Source: Polaromonas sp. JS666 (GTDB taxonomy: Bacteria; Pseudomonadota; Gammaproteobacteria; Burkholderiales; Burkholderiaceae_C). Taken from it: a DNA stretch of 64,000 bases. Shown here one piece after another: positions 50,727-59,300 of the stretch. Every line of letters begins with the position of its first letter. Within the stretch, counting starts at the first letter, position 1. Location: assembly GCF_000013865.1 (NCBI RefSeq), contig NC_007950.1:124001-188000 (forward strand), given 5' to 3'. The notes beneath the pieces are model-generated. The model did not search any database. It worked only from the letters and a program-made list of their open reading frames with translations, and was not told the DNA's origin. The translations under genes and the position numbers were made by a program.

Positions 50727-50822
50727 ATCGAATCTGCGGATGCGACGCAATCCAGCAACTTCAAATCAGCCAGGCATGCACCCTTGACGCTAAATAGGTG
50801 AAAACTTGACTTCCCGGGCCTG

Positions 50823-51497
50823 CTAATTGACAGGGAGACGGCATCCCAACATCATGCGGCCAATTTCAAAGACAGCTGCACGTCGAGGGTCGGTCACCAC
50901 GCCCAGGACCCGATCTGTGCTGATTTCACGATAGGTCTTGCCGTCACAACGCACACGCTGCAACAGAGGTGTCATGTCAAAGACCTCGGTGGCCACGACT
51001 TCGCCCTCGCTCATCAGAATTCCGGCCGTAATGGAGTGGTTGCCGCCACTCACAAAGCCGATGCGCCATGGCAGCAGGAGAGAAATCGTGCGGTTGTCTT
51101 CATCCTGACACCAGGGCCCAAGACTTTTGCCCGTACCTATCGATGCCAGCGCATTGAAATAACTGGAGCGTTTCCAAACCGTAGGCAGCAGTACATCACG
51201 TCCGAGGGTCAGCACCTCCCGTGGCTTGTTTCGTAGGTAGTAGTCCGACTGGTTTTCAATCCGAAAGAAGAAGTCCCAATACCTGATTTCAGCCGGTGCA
51301 GCATGCTGCACCCGTTCAACCACTGCGACCATATGCTCAGCCTGCAGGGGCAGGAGCAATGCCCGGACAAGCTCACGAAGGCCTAAAGGCGACTTTTGGG
51401 CGATGCTGTTGGCCATACCCATGATGTGATCGAACTTGTTGTCTTCGACCGCGGAAGGCACTGGTTTTGCCCATAGGGTCTTGAGTTTTTGAAGCAT
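50823..51497 (-). CDS. hypothetical protein (224 aa), DUF6710-like
   Basis: AGGAC lies before the ATG, 12 bases after the previous gene. The segment WRIGFVSGGNHSITAGILMSEGEV and the overall layout recall DUF6710 proteins; this is from memory and uncertain. It is the last intact gene of the long leftward operon before the duplicated remnant. Function is unknown. Confidence 0.5.
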   Translation of the reverse strand: MLQKLKTLWAKPVPSAVEDNKFDHIMGMANSIAQKSPLGLRELVRALLLPLQAEHMVAVVERVQHAAPAEIRYWDFFFRIENQSDYYLRNKPREVLTLGRDVLLPTVWKRSSYFNALASIGTGKSLGPWCQDEDNRTISLLLPWRIGFVSGGNHSITAGILMSEGEVVATEVFDMTPLLQRVRCDGKTYREISTDRVLGVVTDPRRAAVFEIGRMMLGCRLPVN

Positions 51498-51509
51498 GCC
51501 TTTGTCCTG

Positions 51510-52295
51510 TCAGATGCCGTAGTTTTCAGGGTATTGGCCGGGTTTCACAATGAGATTCAGAAAGTGATGGGGCTGGAGCGTCATCTTGTTTTTGCGTGCT
51601 CGCTTTACCAGCGTGAACTGGCCAGCCTTGACTTCAACCAATAAACCGACTTCTTTGGGCAGTTCGTGGAGCTGGATCATGCCTTCTGGAGCGACGTAGT
51701 AAACGGCCTGCGCCAGCATCGCGTAGGCTTGGCGTTTTTCTGGCTTGGCTTTGTCGCTCAAAAAGTCTGCCCGCGACACCTTGACTTCATGAACGCACGG
51801 GTTTGCGGTCTTCATATCCAAAGTGGGGGCGATGGAAAACACATCCGGACGGACATGTTTCCAGAACTGGTAGGGTTCGCCCCCGGACGTCTTGAGGTCT
51901 TCGCTGGCCATCAGATTCTTGAATTGGATGTTCTCCCAGGTGATGCGGCCCTGCTCGCGCAGGTATTCAGCAACCCTCCCCCCCAAGTCATGGTGGACTT
52001 GACGCACAGACAAGTCATTTTGTCGGCGCTGGTGCAATGTAGCCAGCCCCAATTCCGTTATCTTGATCTTGGTGTATCCGCTGCCGGTGGCTTCCAGGAC
52101 GATGGTTTTGAGGGCGATCAGATCCAGATCGATGGAATCCGGGGTGTACGAGAGGGAATGCCTGCCTTGCTGGAAGTAGAAGCGCAACCGTTTAACTTGA
52201 TGGCGATTGAGGGGGGCCACTACAGGGTCGGCGGCGCTCGCGGCGCTGAGCACCCCGGGATCAGCCGCAACATCAAGGCCGATATCACCAGTCAA
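51510..52295 (-). CDS. PD-(D/E)XK-like (MmcB-type) putative nuclease
   Basis: The C-terminal half has the pattern RPDVFSIAPTLDM...CVHEVKVSRADFLSDKAKPEKRQAY, with Asp and Glu-x-Lys spaced as in the restriction-endonuclease fold. It continues YYVAPEGMIQLHELPKEVGLL as in MmcB-like DNA repair proteins. The N-terminal half (about 110 residues) may be a winged helix (TKIKITELGLATLHQRRQND). The start overlaps the MazG-like gene by 11 bases. Nuclease activity is inferred from the motif. Confidence 0.65.
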   Translation of the reverse strand: MTGDIGLDVAADPGVLSAASAADPVVAPLNRHQVKRLRFYFQQGRHSLSYTPDSIDLDLIALKTIVLEATGSGYTKIKITELGLATLHQRRQNDLSVRQVHHDLGGRVAEYLREQGRITWENIQFKNLMASEDLKTSGGEPYQFWKHVRPDVFSIAPTLDMKTANPCVHEVKVSRADFLSDKAKPEKRQAYAMLAQAVYYVAPEGMIQLHELPKEVGLLVEVKAGQFTLVKRARKNKMTLQPHHFLNLIVKPGQYPENYGI

Positions 52296-52803
52296 GGGGC
52301 GTCCTTCCCAGGTCGTTCACATGTGGCTTACGACGCCGCATAGTGCCCTGCCGATCAAGGTAGAGTACCCCGTCCAGCTTGGCTTGTTGCAGTGCCTGCA
52401 TTACGTTTTTTTCTGCACCGTCAGGCTGATCCTGGACCATGGCTACATACTCCAGGTCTTTGAGGAGCAGCCGGACATCAGCCATTTCACCGACAAGAGC
52501 GCGGGGGGACTTGTCAGCGAATATCTCGCTCGGATAGACCGTGCAGCCTTGGAGGTAGCCCTGTTTCATCGCCTGATTGGCCAGTGCATCAACCACAGTG
52601 GCCAAGATGCCGCCAGAATCCAGCCCAGCCGACAGGCACAACTCGACCATTTCCTCCATGGCGCGTGCTGCAACGGCCGCAACAGTTCGTCGTGGACCAG
52701 AATTTGCCTCATGAAGGCTGTCCACCAGCTCGCCAATGTCGCTGGGTTGAGGAAGGCATGTTGCTGCCGTACTACTGCCCATGGTTGGCTGACTTGGGTT
52801 CAT
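52285..52803 (-). CDS. MazG-like nucleotide pyrophosphohydrolase-fold protein
   Basis: GGGAGG precedes the ATG. Helical residues about 45-115 contain RAMEEMVELCLSAG and GEMADVRLLLKDLEYV, which fit the EExxE and ExxD metal sites of the MazG/HisE all-alpha fold. Such enzymes hydrolyse NTPs or related nucleotides. In this operon it could clear or supply modified nucleotides (inference). The C-terminus is basic. Confidence 0.6.
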   Translation of the reverse strand: MNPSQPTMGSSTAATCLPQPSDIGELVDSLHEANSGPRRTVAAVAARAMEEMVELCLSAGLDSGGILATVVDALANQAMKQGYLQGCTVYPSEIFADKSPRALVGEMADVRLLLKDLEYVAMVQDQPDGAEKNVMQALQQAKLDGVLYLDRQGTMRRRKPHVNDLGRTPLDW

Positions 52804-52829
52804 AAATGATTCCTCCCGGTAAGTTGCTC

Positions 52830-52852
52830 GATGTGATGTGATGTGATGTGAT
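52830..52852. repeat. GATGT pentamer tandem repeat
   Basis: Four and a half copies of GATGT lie between the dpdA-like stop and the ribosome site of the MazG-like gene. The tract is outside coding sequence, so length changes could alter spacing in the message but not a reading frame. Confidence 0.7.
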
Positions 52853-52874
52853 GACGAATATCAGCGCCGGGCGA

Positions 52875-53834
52875 TCAGGCGAAAAGCCCAAGCCGGAGTT
52901 GATCCCCAAATGCTGGTTTTATCCTCTGTGCTGCAGCTGACATCCAGCGTGTCATTTCCGCCGAGCGGTGTGCAATCGTGTTGGAGCGGCCCGCACGGTG
53001 GGCCTTTACGCGCGCGCCAAAGTCATATGCCATCGAATCGGCCGAAGCGACGAAATCCAGCATCTTCAAATTAGCGAGGCATGCGCCCTTGACGCCAAAG
53101 AGGTGCAACCGGGAGTCCGCAGGAATCTGGCCTTCGAGGGAAGCCAAAATGGCGTGAAGACCGTGCGTTGGGTGATTGAGCGTGCGCCGGCACATTGAGC
53201 CGACACCGATCAGCGCCGGTGTGGCAAGCCACGGCTGCCAGCGCTCCCAGACCTGCATGAGGAGGTCAAGGCTTCGGAGATAGTCCCCAGAACTCCATCC
53301 TTGCAGAACTGGAACCGGTGGTTTGACCATGTTGGCCACCGTCGTTGCCGTGCAGGATCTCGCCAGGGCGTTCTGCCACTCGTAGACCATTCGCAGCGAC
53401 CCTTCGAGCAGAGTTGCCGTCGCGGCAATTCGGTAGTCGATTTCAGCCTGGCTTGTTGCGATTTCAGGTTCGCAGCACAGATCCGGCTGAGACCACCAAC
53501 TGACGCCCATGAGAGATGCCAGTTCGACGTATTGCTCGAAGCGCCATGGGAAGACTTTGGCGATACCTGCCTGATCGCCTTTTGCCTTCCACAGCTTCAT
53601 GGCCGTAAAACCAGCCGAATCAAGGGCAAGGTCGAGTTCATGCAAATTGGACGCATCGGGGATCTGAAAGCTTGATGTTGCCGGGTTCCAGAATGCACTG
53701 GCGCTGACCATAACCGGGTAGCCTTCGTTGAAGGCATGGAAGGCAAGGCTCCCACCCCTGTTCGGAAGACCAACGCGCATCATCATGTCGTCTGCAAGAT
53801 GTGCATTGAGCTGACCAACAGGCATGCCAAACAT
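52875..53834 (-). CDS. DpdA/TGT-family-like protein (319 aa)
   Basis: The start is set to 53834 because GAGG lies 6 bases before that ATG. It looks like a distant tRNA-guanine-transglycosylase fold: ALDSAGFTAMKLW near residues 70-82 holds the substrate Asp, SQPDLCCEPEIA near 115-126, then GVGSMCRR and LHLFGVKGACL near 230-260, followed by SADSMAYDFGAR. These match the DpdA-type proteins that insert 7-deazaguanines into DNA, or related orphans. No que genes are present here. A partial second copy exists at 49.2-50.8 kb. Confidence 0.65.
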   Translation of the reverse strand: MFGMPVGQLNAHLADDMMMRVGLPNRGGSLAFHAFNEGYPVMVSASAFWNPATSSFQIPDASNLHELDLALDSAGFTAMKLWKAKGDQAGIAKVFPWRFEQYVELASLMGVSWWSQPDLCCEPEIATSQAEIDYRIAATATLLEGSLRMVYEWQNALARSCTATTVANMVKPPVPVLQGWSSGDYLRSLDLLMQVWERWQPWLATPALIGVGSMCRRTLNHPTHGLHAILASLEGQIPADSRLHLFGVKGACLANLKMLDFVASADSMAYDFGARVKAHRAGRSNTIAHRSAEMTRWMSAAAQRIKPAFGDQLRLGLFA

Positions 53835-53850
53835 TTCCATCCTCGATCCC

Positions 53851-54177
53851 TCAATACTTGAACACGCAGGCGTGGTACTGCCGCCCGAACTGCAAACCGG
53901 ACGCAATCACATCTGCCGGCTCACATTGCTTTTGCGGCCAAAAGCCGCCGTTGTAGGTGTCATTGGTGTCCTGCATAGGCACGTGGATAGCAGGCCGCTT
54001 CGCCCAAGCCGGGTCAAGGCCCCAGGCGCGATGCCGAGCAAACTCAACAGGGGTGAATGGCCCGGCCACGTCAGCCAGGTCAGGCAACAGCATCATTTCA
54101 AACCAGCGCGAGCCGTCTCCAAAGCGATCTTGCTGCTCGACCCGTTTGCCATCAATGAAGAAAGTGGTGTTAGGCAT
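53851..54177 (-). CDS. hypothetical protein before dpdA-like gene (108 aa)
   Basis: GGGAGG precedes the ATG at 54177. It ends 16 bases before the dpdA-like start. The product (MPNTTFFIDGKRVEQQDRFGDGSRWFEM...) has several Trp and a WAKRPAIHVPMQDTND segment. No family is recognised, but the spacing suggests joint function. Confidence 0.6.
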   Translation of the reverse strand: MPNTTFFIDGKRVEQQDRFGDGSRWFEMMLLPDLADVAGPFTPVEFARHRAWGLDPAWAKRPAIHVPMQDTNDTYNGGFWPQKQCEPADVIASGLQFGRQYHACVFKY

Positions 54178-54225
54178 TGGAGTCCTCCCAGCCCCGCTCC
54201 ACGCAGGCAAGTGCGGGCTGGCCGT

Positions 54226-54423
54226 TCAAAAAGCCTCGCCTTCTTCATAGTTAAAAGTGCACACTGTCGGCGGCCTGCGGCATGACAGCTTGCGATTTGG
54301 TGCAAGTTGCGCTTTTTGGCAAGTCCTGCGGATCTGGAACCTTCCAGCGGCCGTCTTCATGCCCCGCAACAGATGTCCGTTGTCCAAGCCGCCCCGATTC
54401 CCGCGACGCTGGCCCATGGTCAC
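54226..54423 (-). CDS. small basic protein (65 aa)
   Basis: The ATG overlaps the stop of the PP-loop gene (ATGA). The product is Arg/Lys/Cys-rich (MGQRRGNRGGLDNGHLLRGMKTAAGRFQIRR). It may be a small nucleic-acid-binding protein (inference). No family is recognised. Confidence 0.45.
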   Translation of the reverse strand: MTMGQRRGNRGGLDNGHLLRGMKTAAGRFQIRRTCQKAQLAPNRKLSCRRPPTVCTFNYEEGEAF

Positions 54424-55637
54424 TCTCCCTCCATCGTGTCTTCGGGTTGCTCAAGGCCTGCAGGCCCACCGCCGGCATCCTTGATGGCCTTCTGGCTCAT
54501 CAGATAGGCATAGCGCTGCAACACGGCCTCGCCGGTGAGGTGCTGGGCCTCGATGCCCACCAGCCCCGCCACGGAAACGCGGATATCGGCCAGCAGGTTT
54601 GCCTCTTCGCGAGTGGGCATGACCGTCGGCCAGCCTTTCACGTAAAGCAGATGTTTGGGGATCCGGGCCTCCAGCTCGACCCGCATTGCGGCCGCCAGCT
54701 TGGCTCCGGCGATCCGGCTGACCAGGTCGGCGGGTAGCAGGTCCGGCCGCAGATCGGCCAGCCAGCGGTTGCCCTGGAATGCATAGGTGCTTTGGGCTTC
54801 CAGCTCGACCATCTCGACGTAGATCGCGTGGTTGTCCTCGCAGCTCGCGGATGCCTTTTGGTCGGCGAGGGAGCCGAGGATGCAAAATGCGCAGGAGATC
54901 CGGGACGAGCCGTATTTGGTGTAACCCTCGTGCAGCGCCAGGCCGGCATCCCCGATGACCTGGTAGACCGCCTCGATTTCCATTTCATGGATGGCATTCC
55001 ATGACATGCCAGCCGTGTTCTTGCGCTGCAGCTTGAGCTCGACCTTGGAGACCGGCATTTTCTTGCGGGCAGAGCTCTCTTGAGCGCGGACACCGGTCAC
55101 ATTGCAGATGTCCGACGTTGGAAAGCGCTTTCGCAGCGCTGACATGATCACGCTACCCTTCAATTCCGAGGTGCAGAAGCGCATGGCCGGAGTACTCCAT
55201 GGCAGGATGAGCTTCACGCAGGACAGGTCGGCGTAGCGCGCCACGTTGTTGCGCCACCGCACCTGCCACCGGTCCATCAGGTCACCTGCAGCCCGCTTGA
55301 CGACCATCAGCTCCCAGCCGAGGTGATCGGCCAGGCGCTGGCAGCTGGGCAGGCTGTCTTTCCACTCGACGCGGCCGAGATCCGCGTGCACCAGGACACG
55401 CGGGCCCGTGTGCCCGATACGGTCCAGGTACTGGGCTACCTGCAGCGCCGCGGCGGTTCCGTCTTTGCCACCACTACAACCCACCGCCACGACGGCATTG
55501 GATGCGAGCAGCTGCTCGATTGCCGGCGTCATGGACAGCCCCAGGTCCTGGCCGGTGGCCAGCGCCGCGCGCGGCATGAACACAAGCGGCGCTGAAGCGA
55601 CGGAGGATTGCGGCTGGTCGCCGGGCAGATCCATCAC
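54420..55637 (-). CDS. CysH-like PP-loop ATPase family protein with Cys cluster
   Basis: The N-type PP-loop SGGKDGTAAA lies near residues 55-64, followed by VLVHADLGRVEWKDS. Cys residues at LSCVKL, RFCTSELK and ISCAFCILGS match the four-Cys pattern of phosphoadenosine-phosphosulfate-reductase relatives such as DndC, which carry an iron-sulfur cluster. The rest of a Dnd system is absent. It probably activates or transfers sulfur or another group with ATP (inference). Ends overlap neighbours on both sides. Confidence 0.75.
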   Translation of the reverse strand: MMDLPGDQPQSSVASAPLVFMPRAALATGQDLGLSMTPAIEQLLASNAVVAVGCSGGKDGTAAALQVAQYLDRIGHTGPRVLVHADLGRVEWKDSLPSCQRLADHLGWELMVVKRAAGDLMDRWQVRWRNNVARYADLSCVKLILPWSTPAMRFCTSELKGSVIMSALRKRFPTSDICNVTGVRAQESSARKKMPVSKVELKLQRKNTAGMSWNAIHEMEIEAVYQVIGDAGLALHEGYTKYGSSRISCAFCILGSLADQKASASCEDNHAIYVEMVELEAQSTYAFQGNRWLADLRPDLLPADLVSRIAGAKLAAAMRVELEARIPKHLLYVKGWPTVMPTREEANLLADIRVSVAGLVGIEAQHLTGEAVLQRYAYLMSQKAIKDAGGGPAGLEQPEDTMEGE

Positions 55638-56497
55638 GCGCCGCCTTTCTTGCTCGTGGGCGGCACCTTCGCGGATGCTTCTTTGCCAGGCTTGTCCGGC
55701 TTCGAGGCCTTGGCGGCTGAGGGCGGTGGATCGTCCGTGGGCGGAACAGTATCTGGCGCGCCCTTCGGCGCCTTCTTCATGAGGCGCTGCTTCTGGCGCT
55801 CCAGCCGGAGGGCTTGTTCCGCGAGCGTTTTTTCGCTGCCGGCGGCGATGTCGGTCGCAGCCAGCTTGTTTCGCCCGAACTCGGTCATGGTGATGGGCAG
55901 GCCGCGCCCGGCGGTCTCTACCCAGCCCCGGTCCTCTTCGCGTTTCATCATCGCGGAGAGGCGGCGCGTGTCGCGCGGCTTGGCGTTGTCACCCAGCATG
56001 AGCGCGCCCAGACGCGCCAGGGTCAGGCCTTCAGGGATAGTCGCCAGCTTGGCCAGGACCGTCAGGCGGTCCAGCACCACCCAGTCTTCGCTGGTCTGGC
56101 GCTGGTTGGCTTCGAGCAGGCGGCGCTCGCTTTCGGCGTCCCGCGCCACTTCGGCTTCATCCGAGACGACAGGATCCTTGGGCGCCGCGGCGTAGTTGTC
56201 ATCCGCCGCCGTGTAACGCCGGCGCGGCGTGTCCGAACCGGAATCGTTTCCGCCACCATCGTCGGCGCGGCGCATGAAGCCGGAGAAGCTGCCCGCGCTG
56301 CTCATAACGCGTGCCCTTGGCTGATAGTGCTGAAGCGCGAGTTCTTGCTTCTCGATGCTGGCAAGGCGGTCTTTGGCGCGCGCGAGGCGCTGGTCCAGGC
56401 TTTCACCAGGCGGGCCGCCCTTGAGTGAACGCAGCGCTTCGAGCTTGCGTGCCACGCTGGCGTTGATGTCGCTTTGGGTCCAGGGTACGGGTTGCAT
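55634..56497 (-). CDS. hypothetical DNA-binding-like protein (287 aa)
   Basis: The start at 56497 follows AGGAG. Residues about 140-220 (VVLDRLTVLAKLATIPEGLTLARLGALML, RDTRRLSAMMKREEDRGWV) look like a winged-helix domain. The N-terminal part is coiled-coil-like, and the last about 60 residues are a Pro/Lys-rich tail. No named family is recognised. Confidence 0.6.
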   Translation of the reverse strand: MQPVPWTQSDINASVARKLEALRSLKGGPPGESLDQRLARAKDRLASIEKQELALQHYQPRARVMSSAGSFSGFMRRADDGGGNDSGSDTPRRRYTAADDNYAAAPKDPVVSDEAEVARDAESERRLLEANQRQTSEDWVVLDRLTVLAKLATIPEGLTLARLGALMLGDNAKPRDTRRLSAMMKREEDRGWVETAGRGLPITMTEFGRNKLAATDIAAGSEKTLAEQALRLERQKQRLMKKAPKGAPDTVPPTDDPPPSAAKASKPDKPGKEASAKVPPTSKKGGA

Positions 56498-56590
56498 ATT
56501 GATGTCACTCCTAACGCTTTGCTTGCATTCATGTTTGTCACTCGATTCATGGTTAACCAAAAGGGGAGAACTTCAAGGGGCAAACAAGGC

Positions 56591-57250
56591 CTAATTGCAG
56601 GTCTTTTTTAGTACTCGACGCGGGGTGCGCCAAGTGGCGTTACTCGAACAAACCAGCGCCGAGTGGCTGTCCTGGGCCGTTTCCGGCGCGGGCGCGGTCA
56701 TGCGAAATGGCGTCACCGCACGCGCGGGTTCTGGCCGGCCCAGGAGGGCACATGGAATCACGCGATGTGCGTCATCAAAGCCCTTGGAGGCGATGAAGCG
56801 AGACGGATCCACCGCAGTGCGGTCCACATTGCCGCCGGTGGCGAAGGGAACCATGAGCAGCACCGCCGTATTCACCTGGTGACCGGGCCAGTGCAGTACC
56901 GCCGCGCCCTGCCGCCCTTCGGCGATCACCAGGCCTTCGACGCCCAGCTCGTGGGCCAGCGCGGTGCCGTCGCGCGCCACGCGCTCCAGTGACCACCAGC
57001 ACCAATCGCTGTCGGCCAGCATGGCGCCGTGCGGGTAGGCCTTCCACATCGTGCTCACGGCCGTACCCGGCTTGAATCGCGACAGGCAGCCGGCCCACCA
57101 GAAAAGGAAATGGGCATAGGCGATCTGGTCGACCACCTGTTCCGGGCTCATGCGCTGCTCGGCGCAGAGGCTTTCGACCGTGAACTCCGAATCGGCCAGC
57201 GCGGCAGGCAGGCCGGTGCGCTCCAGAACGAGACTGATGACTTCAGACAT
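56591..57250 (-). CDS. hypothetical protein (219 aa)
   Basis: The ATG at 57250 lies inside the end of the 685-aa gene (8-base overlap). The protein has several Trp and a FATGGNVDRTAVDPSRF segment and ends with a basic tail. No family is recognised. Coupling places it firmly in the operon. Confidence 0.6.
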   Translation of the reverse strand: MSEVISLVLERTGLPAALADSEFTVESLCAEQRMSPEQVVDQIAYAHFLFWWAGCLSRFKPGTAVSTMWKAYPHGAMLADSDWCWWSLERVARDGTALAHELGVEGLVIAEGRQGAAVLHWPGHQVNTAVLLMVPFATGGNVDRTAVDPSRFIASKGFDDAHRVIPCALLGRPEPARAVTPFRMTAPAPETAQDSHSALVCSSNATWRTPRRVLKKTCN

Positions 57251-59300
57251 GGCTGCTCTCCTTGATGCTTGCCTTGCGGCTGGGGTGGGTGGAACGGGTG
57301 AACCCATGACCACGCCGGGCGGGCGCGTCATGCGCGGCCGTGGTGCCGCTGGCCAGCTGCTCTGAAAAAGCCACGGCGCTGTGATCGAGTGACAGCGCAA
57401 AGGCGATCCAGACGGCCAGCGCGCGGGTGGGCTGCGAGCGCGTGGCCTGCCAGTCCTTGGTGCGAGTGATCAGCGCTTCCAGCCGCACCAGCAGCTTTTG
57501 ATCTGCAGCGGAGCCGAAAAGCCCCACCTGGCGCGCGATCTTGATTTGCTTGAACTGGGCGCACCAGCGGTCGATCCGCAGCAGCTCGGCGCGCCAGCAG
57601 TCTCTGAAAGCGGTACCGGGCCGTGGCGATTCAGGCGTGATCGGGTTTTCCGCCTGCAGCGCCTCGAAACCGCGCATCTGCTGCATCGCGTCCACCGCCC
57701 ACGTCGGCATGCCGCCCAGGGCGGCCTCCACCTCACCGCAGGTCAGTTCCAGCATGGCGATGTCCACCGCGATCTGCTGGGCCAGCGGCGCCATCTTCAT
57801 GGCTGTGGACACCCAGCCCGGCGGGCGGGAACTGGCCCGGGGCGCGCCGGTGACGGCAGCCGACGGGTCCCCGCCTTCGGCATCCGGCGACACCAAATCA
57901 CCCTTGCCAAGCCATTTGCGCAGTTCCTCGCTGCGCCACACCATCTGGTGCTGCAGCCAGTCGGTGGCCTGGTCCAGGCGCTGCGGATCCGCGAGCTCGA
58001 TGGCGGCATCCCGCGCCGCGTCGCGCAGCCACTGGATATCCACTGCCAGCGGCTCCAGCAGGCTCAAATGCCCCAGCGCCTCGAAAACCTCTGAGGTAGG
58101 CAACATGAGTGCGGAGCCTTGCCCCACCTGGTCGGAAAGCCGGACGCTGCCCAGGCCGCCCCAGTCCAGCGCCGGCGCATCCGTGTCCGAGGCCTGTGCG
58201 CTGCTCGCTGCATTGTCAGAATCCTCGCCCGCGGTGCCGTCGACGGTCTCAATACCAGCGCGGGCAGGTGCCGAGCCGCGCGGCGCGGGCGCAGATGCGG
58301 CGCTGGCGACCTTGTCGCCTTCAGGCTTTTCAGGCTTTTCAGGCTTGAGCATGGCGAACAGATCGAACGGGGCCAGCTCCAGCAGGCGCGGCCCTTTGCC
58401 GGTACCGGCCTTGTGCTGTTCAATAGCAACACGCACCTGGTGCGCGCGCGGCCGGCGCGGGCTCGCTGGTCCGGCGCCCGAGGCAATCGCAGTTTTCTCG
58501 ACCTTTCCAGCATCGAGAGGTTGGCCTTCCAGGTCGGCGGGCATTTGCGCGATTTCGCCGGCACCAGCTGGCCCACCAGGTGCAACATCGCCCACCACGT
58601 CGCCGGCAGCGGCATGTTGTGCGACTGGGGCCACCCCGGTCTGGGCGCTGGCCAACTCCAGCGGATCCGCCAGCTGCGATTCCTGCGACGGTCCAGCCTG
58701 GCGCATGCGGGCGACGATATCTTTGGCCTGATCAGCCGCGACAACCTTTTCCGAGGCGCTGGCCAACTCCTTTCGCTCGCCGGTTTCATGGTTCACGGTG
58801 GTAGTCGCATCGAGCACCGACTGCACGATCTTGGGCTTGGCGATGCGGCCTGGCTTGCCGGCACCGCGCTTCTTCCCGCTGGCCAGCCCTTCCCGGGTTT
58901 CGTTGAGGCGGGCGATTTCCTCCGGAGTCGCGCCGTCATGCAGGGCGTTCAGATCCACCTTGTCACTGTCGGCCTTCCAGATACCGGCAGCTGCTGCGGC
59001 ATCGCGCTCGAGCTTGCTGGACTTGGCGATTTCCTTGAGCCGAGCCTCGGTGTATTTGCCCTCCCACAGGCTGAGCAGCTCGGGCACGCGGTCGGCCACC
59101 AGCTGGTCGGGCGTGACCTTTAACTTGAAGCTGAGCTTCGGGGATTCCTGTTTGGTCAGGCCTCGCAGCTCCGGCACGCCGGCGGGCGAGCGCGGCAGGC
59201 AGGCCAGAGCGCGGCGCTGCACCGGGTCCAGCCTGGCAGGATCGAACTCCAGAACGCAAGGAACCGTGCCTTGCATGTGAACGGCAATCAGCTGAATCAT
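57243..59300 (-). CDS. large hypothetical protein with disordered centre (685 aa)
   Basis: Residues 1-130 are compact (MIQLIAVHMQGTVPCVLEFDPARLDPVQRRALACL, a lysine-rich helix). Residues about 130-400 are Ala/Gly/Pro/Glu-rich with three EKP repeats and probably disordered. Residues about 400-660 are helical. The N-terminal KQESPKLSFKLKVTPDQLV could be a ParB-like or other fold, but I cannot support it. It follows two recombinase genes with 4-base overlaps. Confidence 0.6.
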   Translation of the reverse strand: MIQLIAVHMQGTVPCVLEFDPARLDPVQRRALACLPRSPAGVPELRGLTKQESPKLSFKLKVTPDQLVADRVPELLSLWEGKYTEARLKEIAKSSKLERDAAAAAGIWKADSDKVDLNALHDGATPEEIARLNETREGLASGKKRGAGKPGRIAKPKIVQSVLDATTTVNHETGERKELASASEKVVAADQAKDIVARMRQAGPSQESQLADPLELASAQTGVAPVAQHAAAGDVVGDVAPGGPAGAGEIAQMPADLEGQPLDAGKVEKTAIASGAGPASPRRPRAHQVRVAIEQHKAGTGKGPRLLELAPFDLFAMLKPEKPEKPEGDKVASAASAPAPRGSAPARAGIETVDGTAGEDSDNAASSAQASDTDAPALDWGGLGSVRLSDQVGQGSALMLPTSEVFEALGHLSLLEPLAVDIQWLRDAARDAAIELADPQRLDQATDWLQHQMVWRSEELRKWLGKGDLVSPDAEGGDPSAAVTGAPRASSRPPGWVSTAMKMAPLAQQIAVDIAMLELTCGEVEAALGGMPTWAVDAMQQMRGFEALQAENPITPESPRPGTAFRDCWRAELLRIDRWCAQFKQIKIARQVGLFGSAADQKLLVRLEALITRTKDWQATRSQPTRALAVWIAFALSLDHSAVAFSEQLASGTTAAHDAPARRGHGFTRSTHPSRKASIKESSHV

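Larger units (their letters stand above)
49206..50804 (-). pseudogene. duplicated 3' fragment of the dpdA-like gene, split by the IS
   Basis: Bases 49206-49398 and 50736-50804 together match, at about 85% by eye, the end of the dpdA-like gene (52875 to about 53120): the VKGACLA-LK-LD-VASADS segment on the right and the FGDQLRLGLFA terminus on the left. The rest of that gene is absent here. The IS4 element at 49399-50726 interrupts this copy. Confidence 0.8.

Noticed and set aside
52830..52852. CRISPR-like or iteron array
   Set aside because: The units are only 5 bp without spacers. I saw no CRISPR array anywhere in the window.
54420..55637. DndC of a phosphorothioation system
   Set aside because: The PP-loop and Cys pattern fit the wider CysH family, but no dndB, dndD, dndE or ssp partner is nearby.
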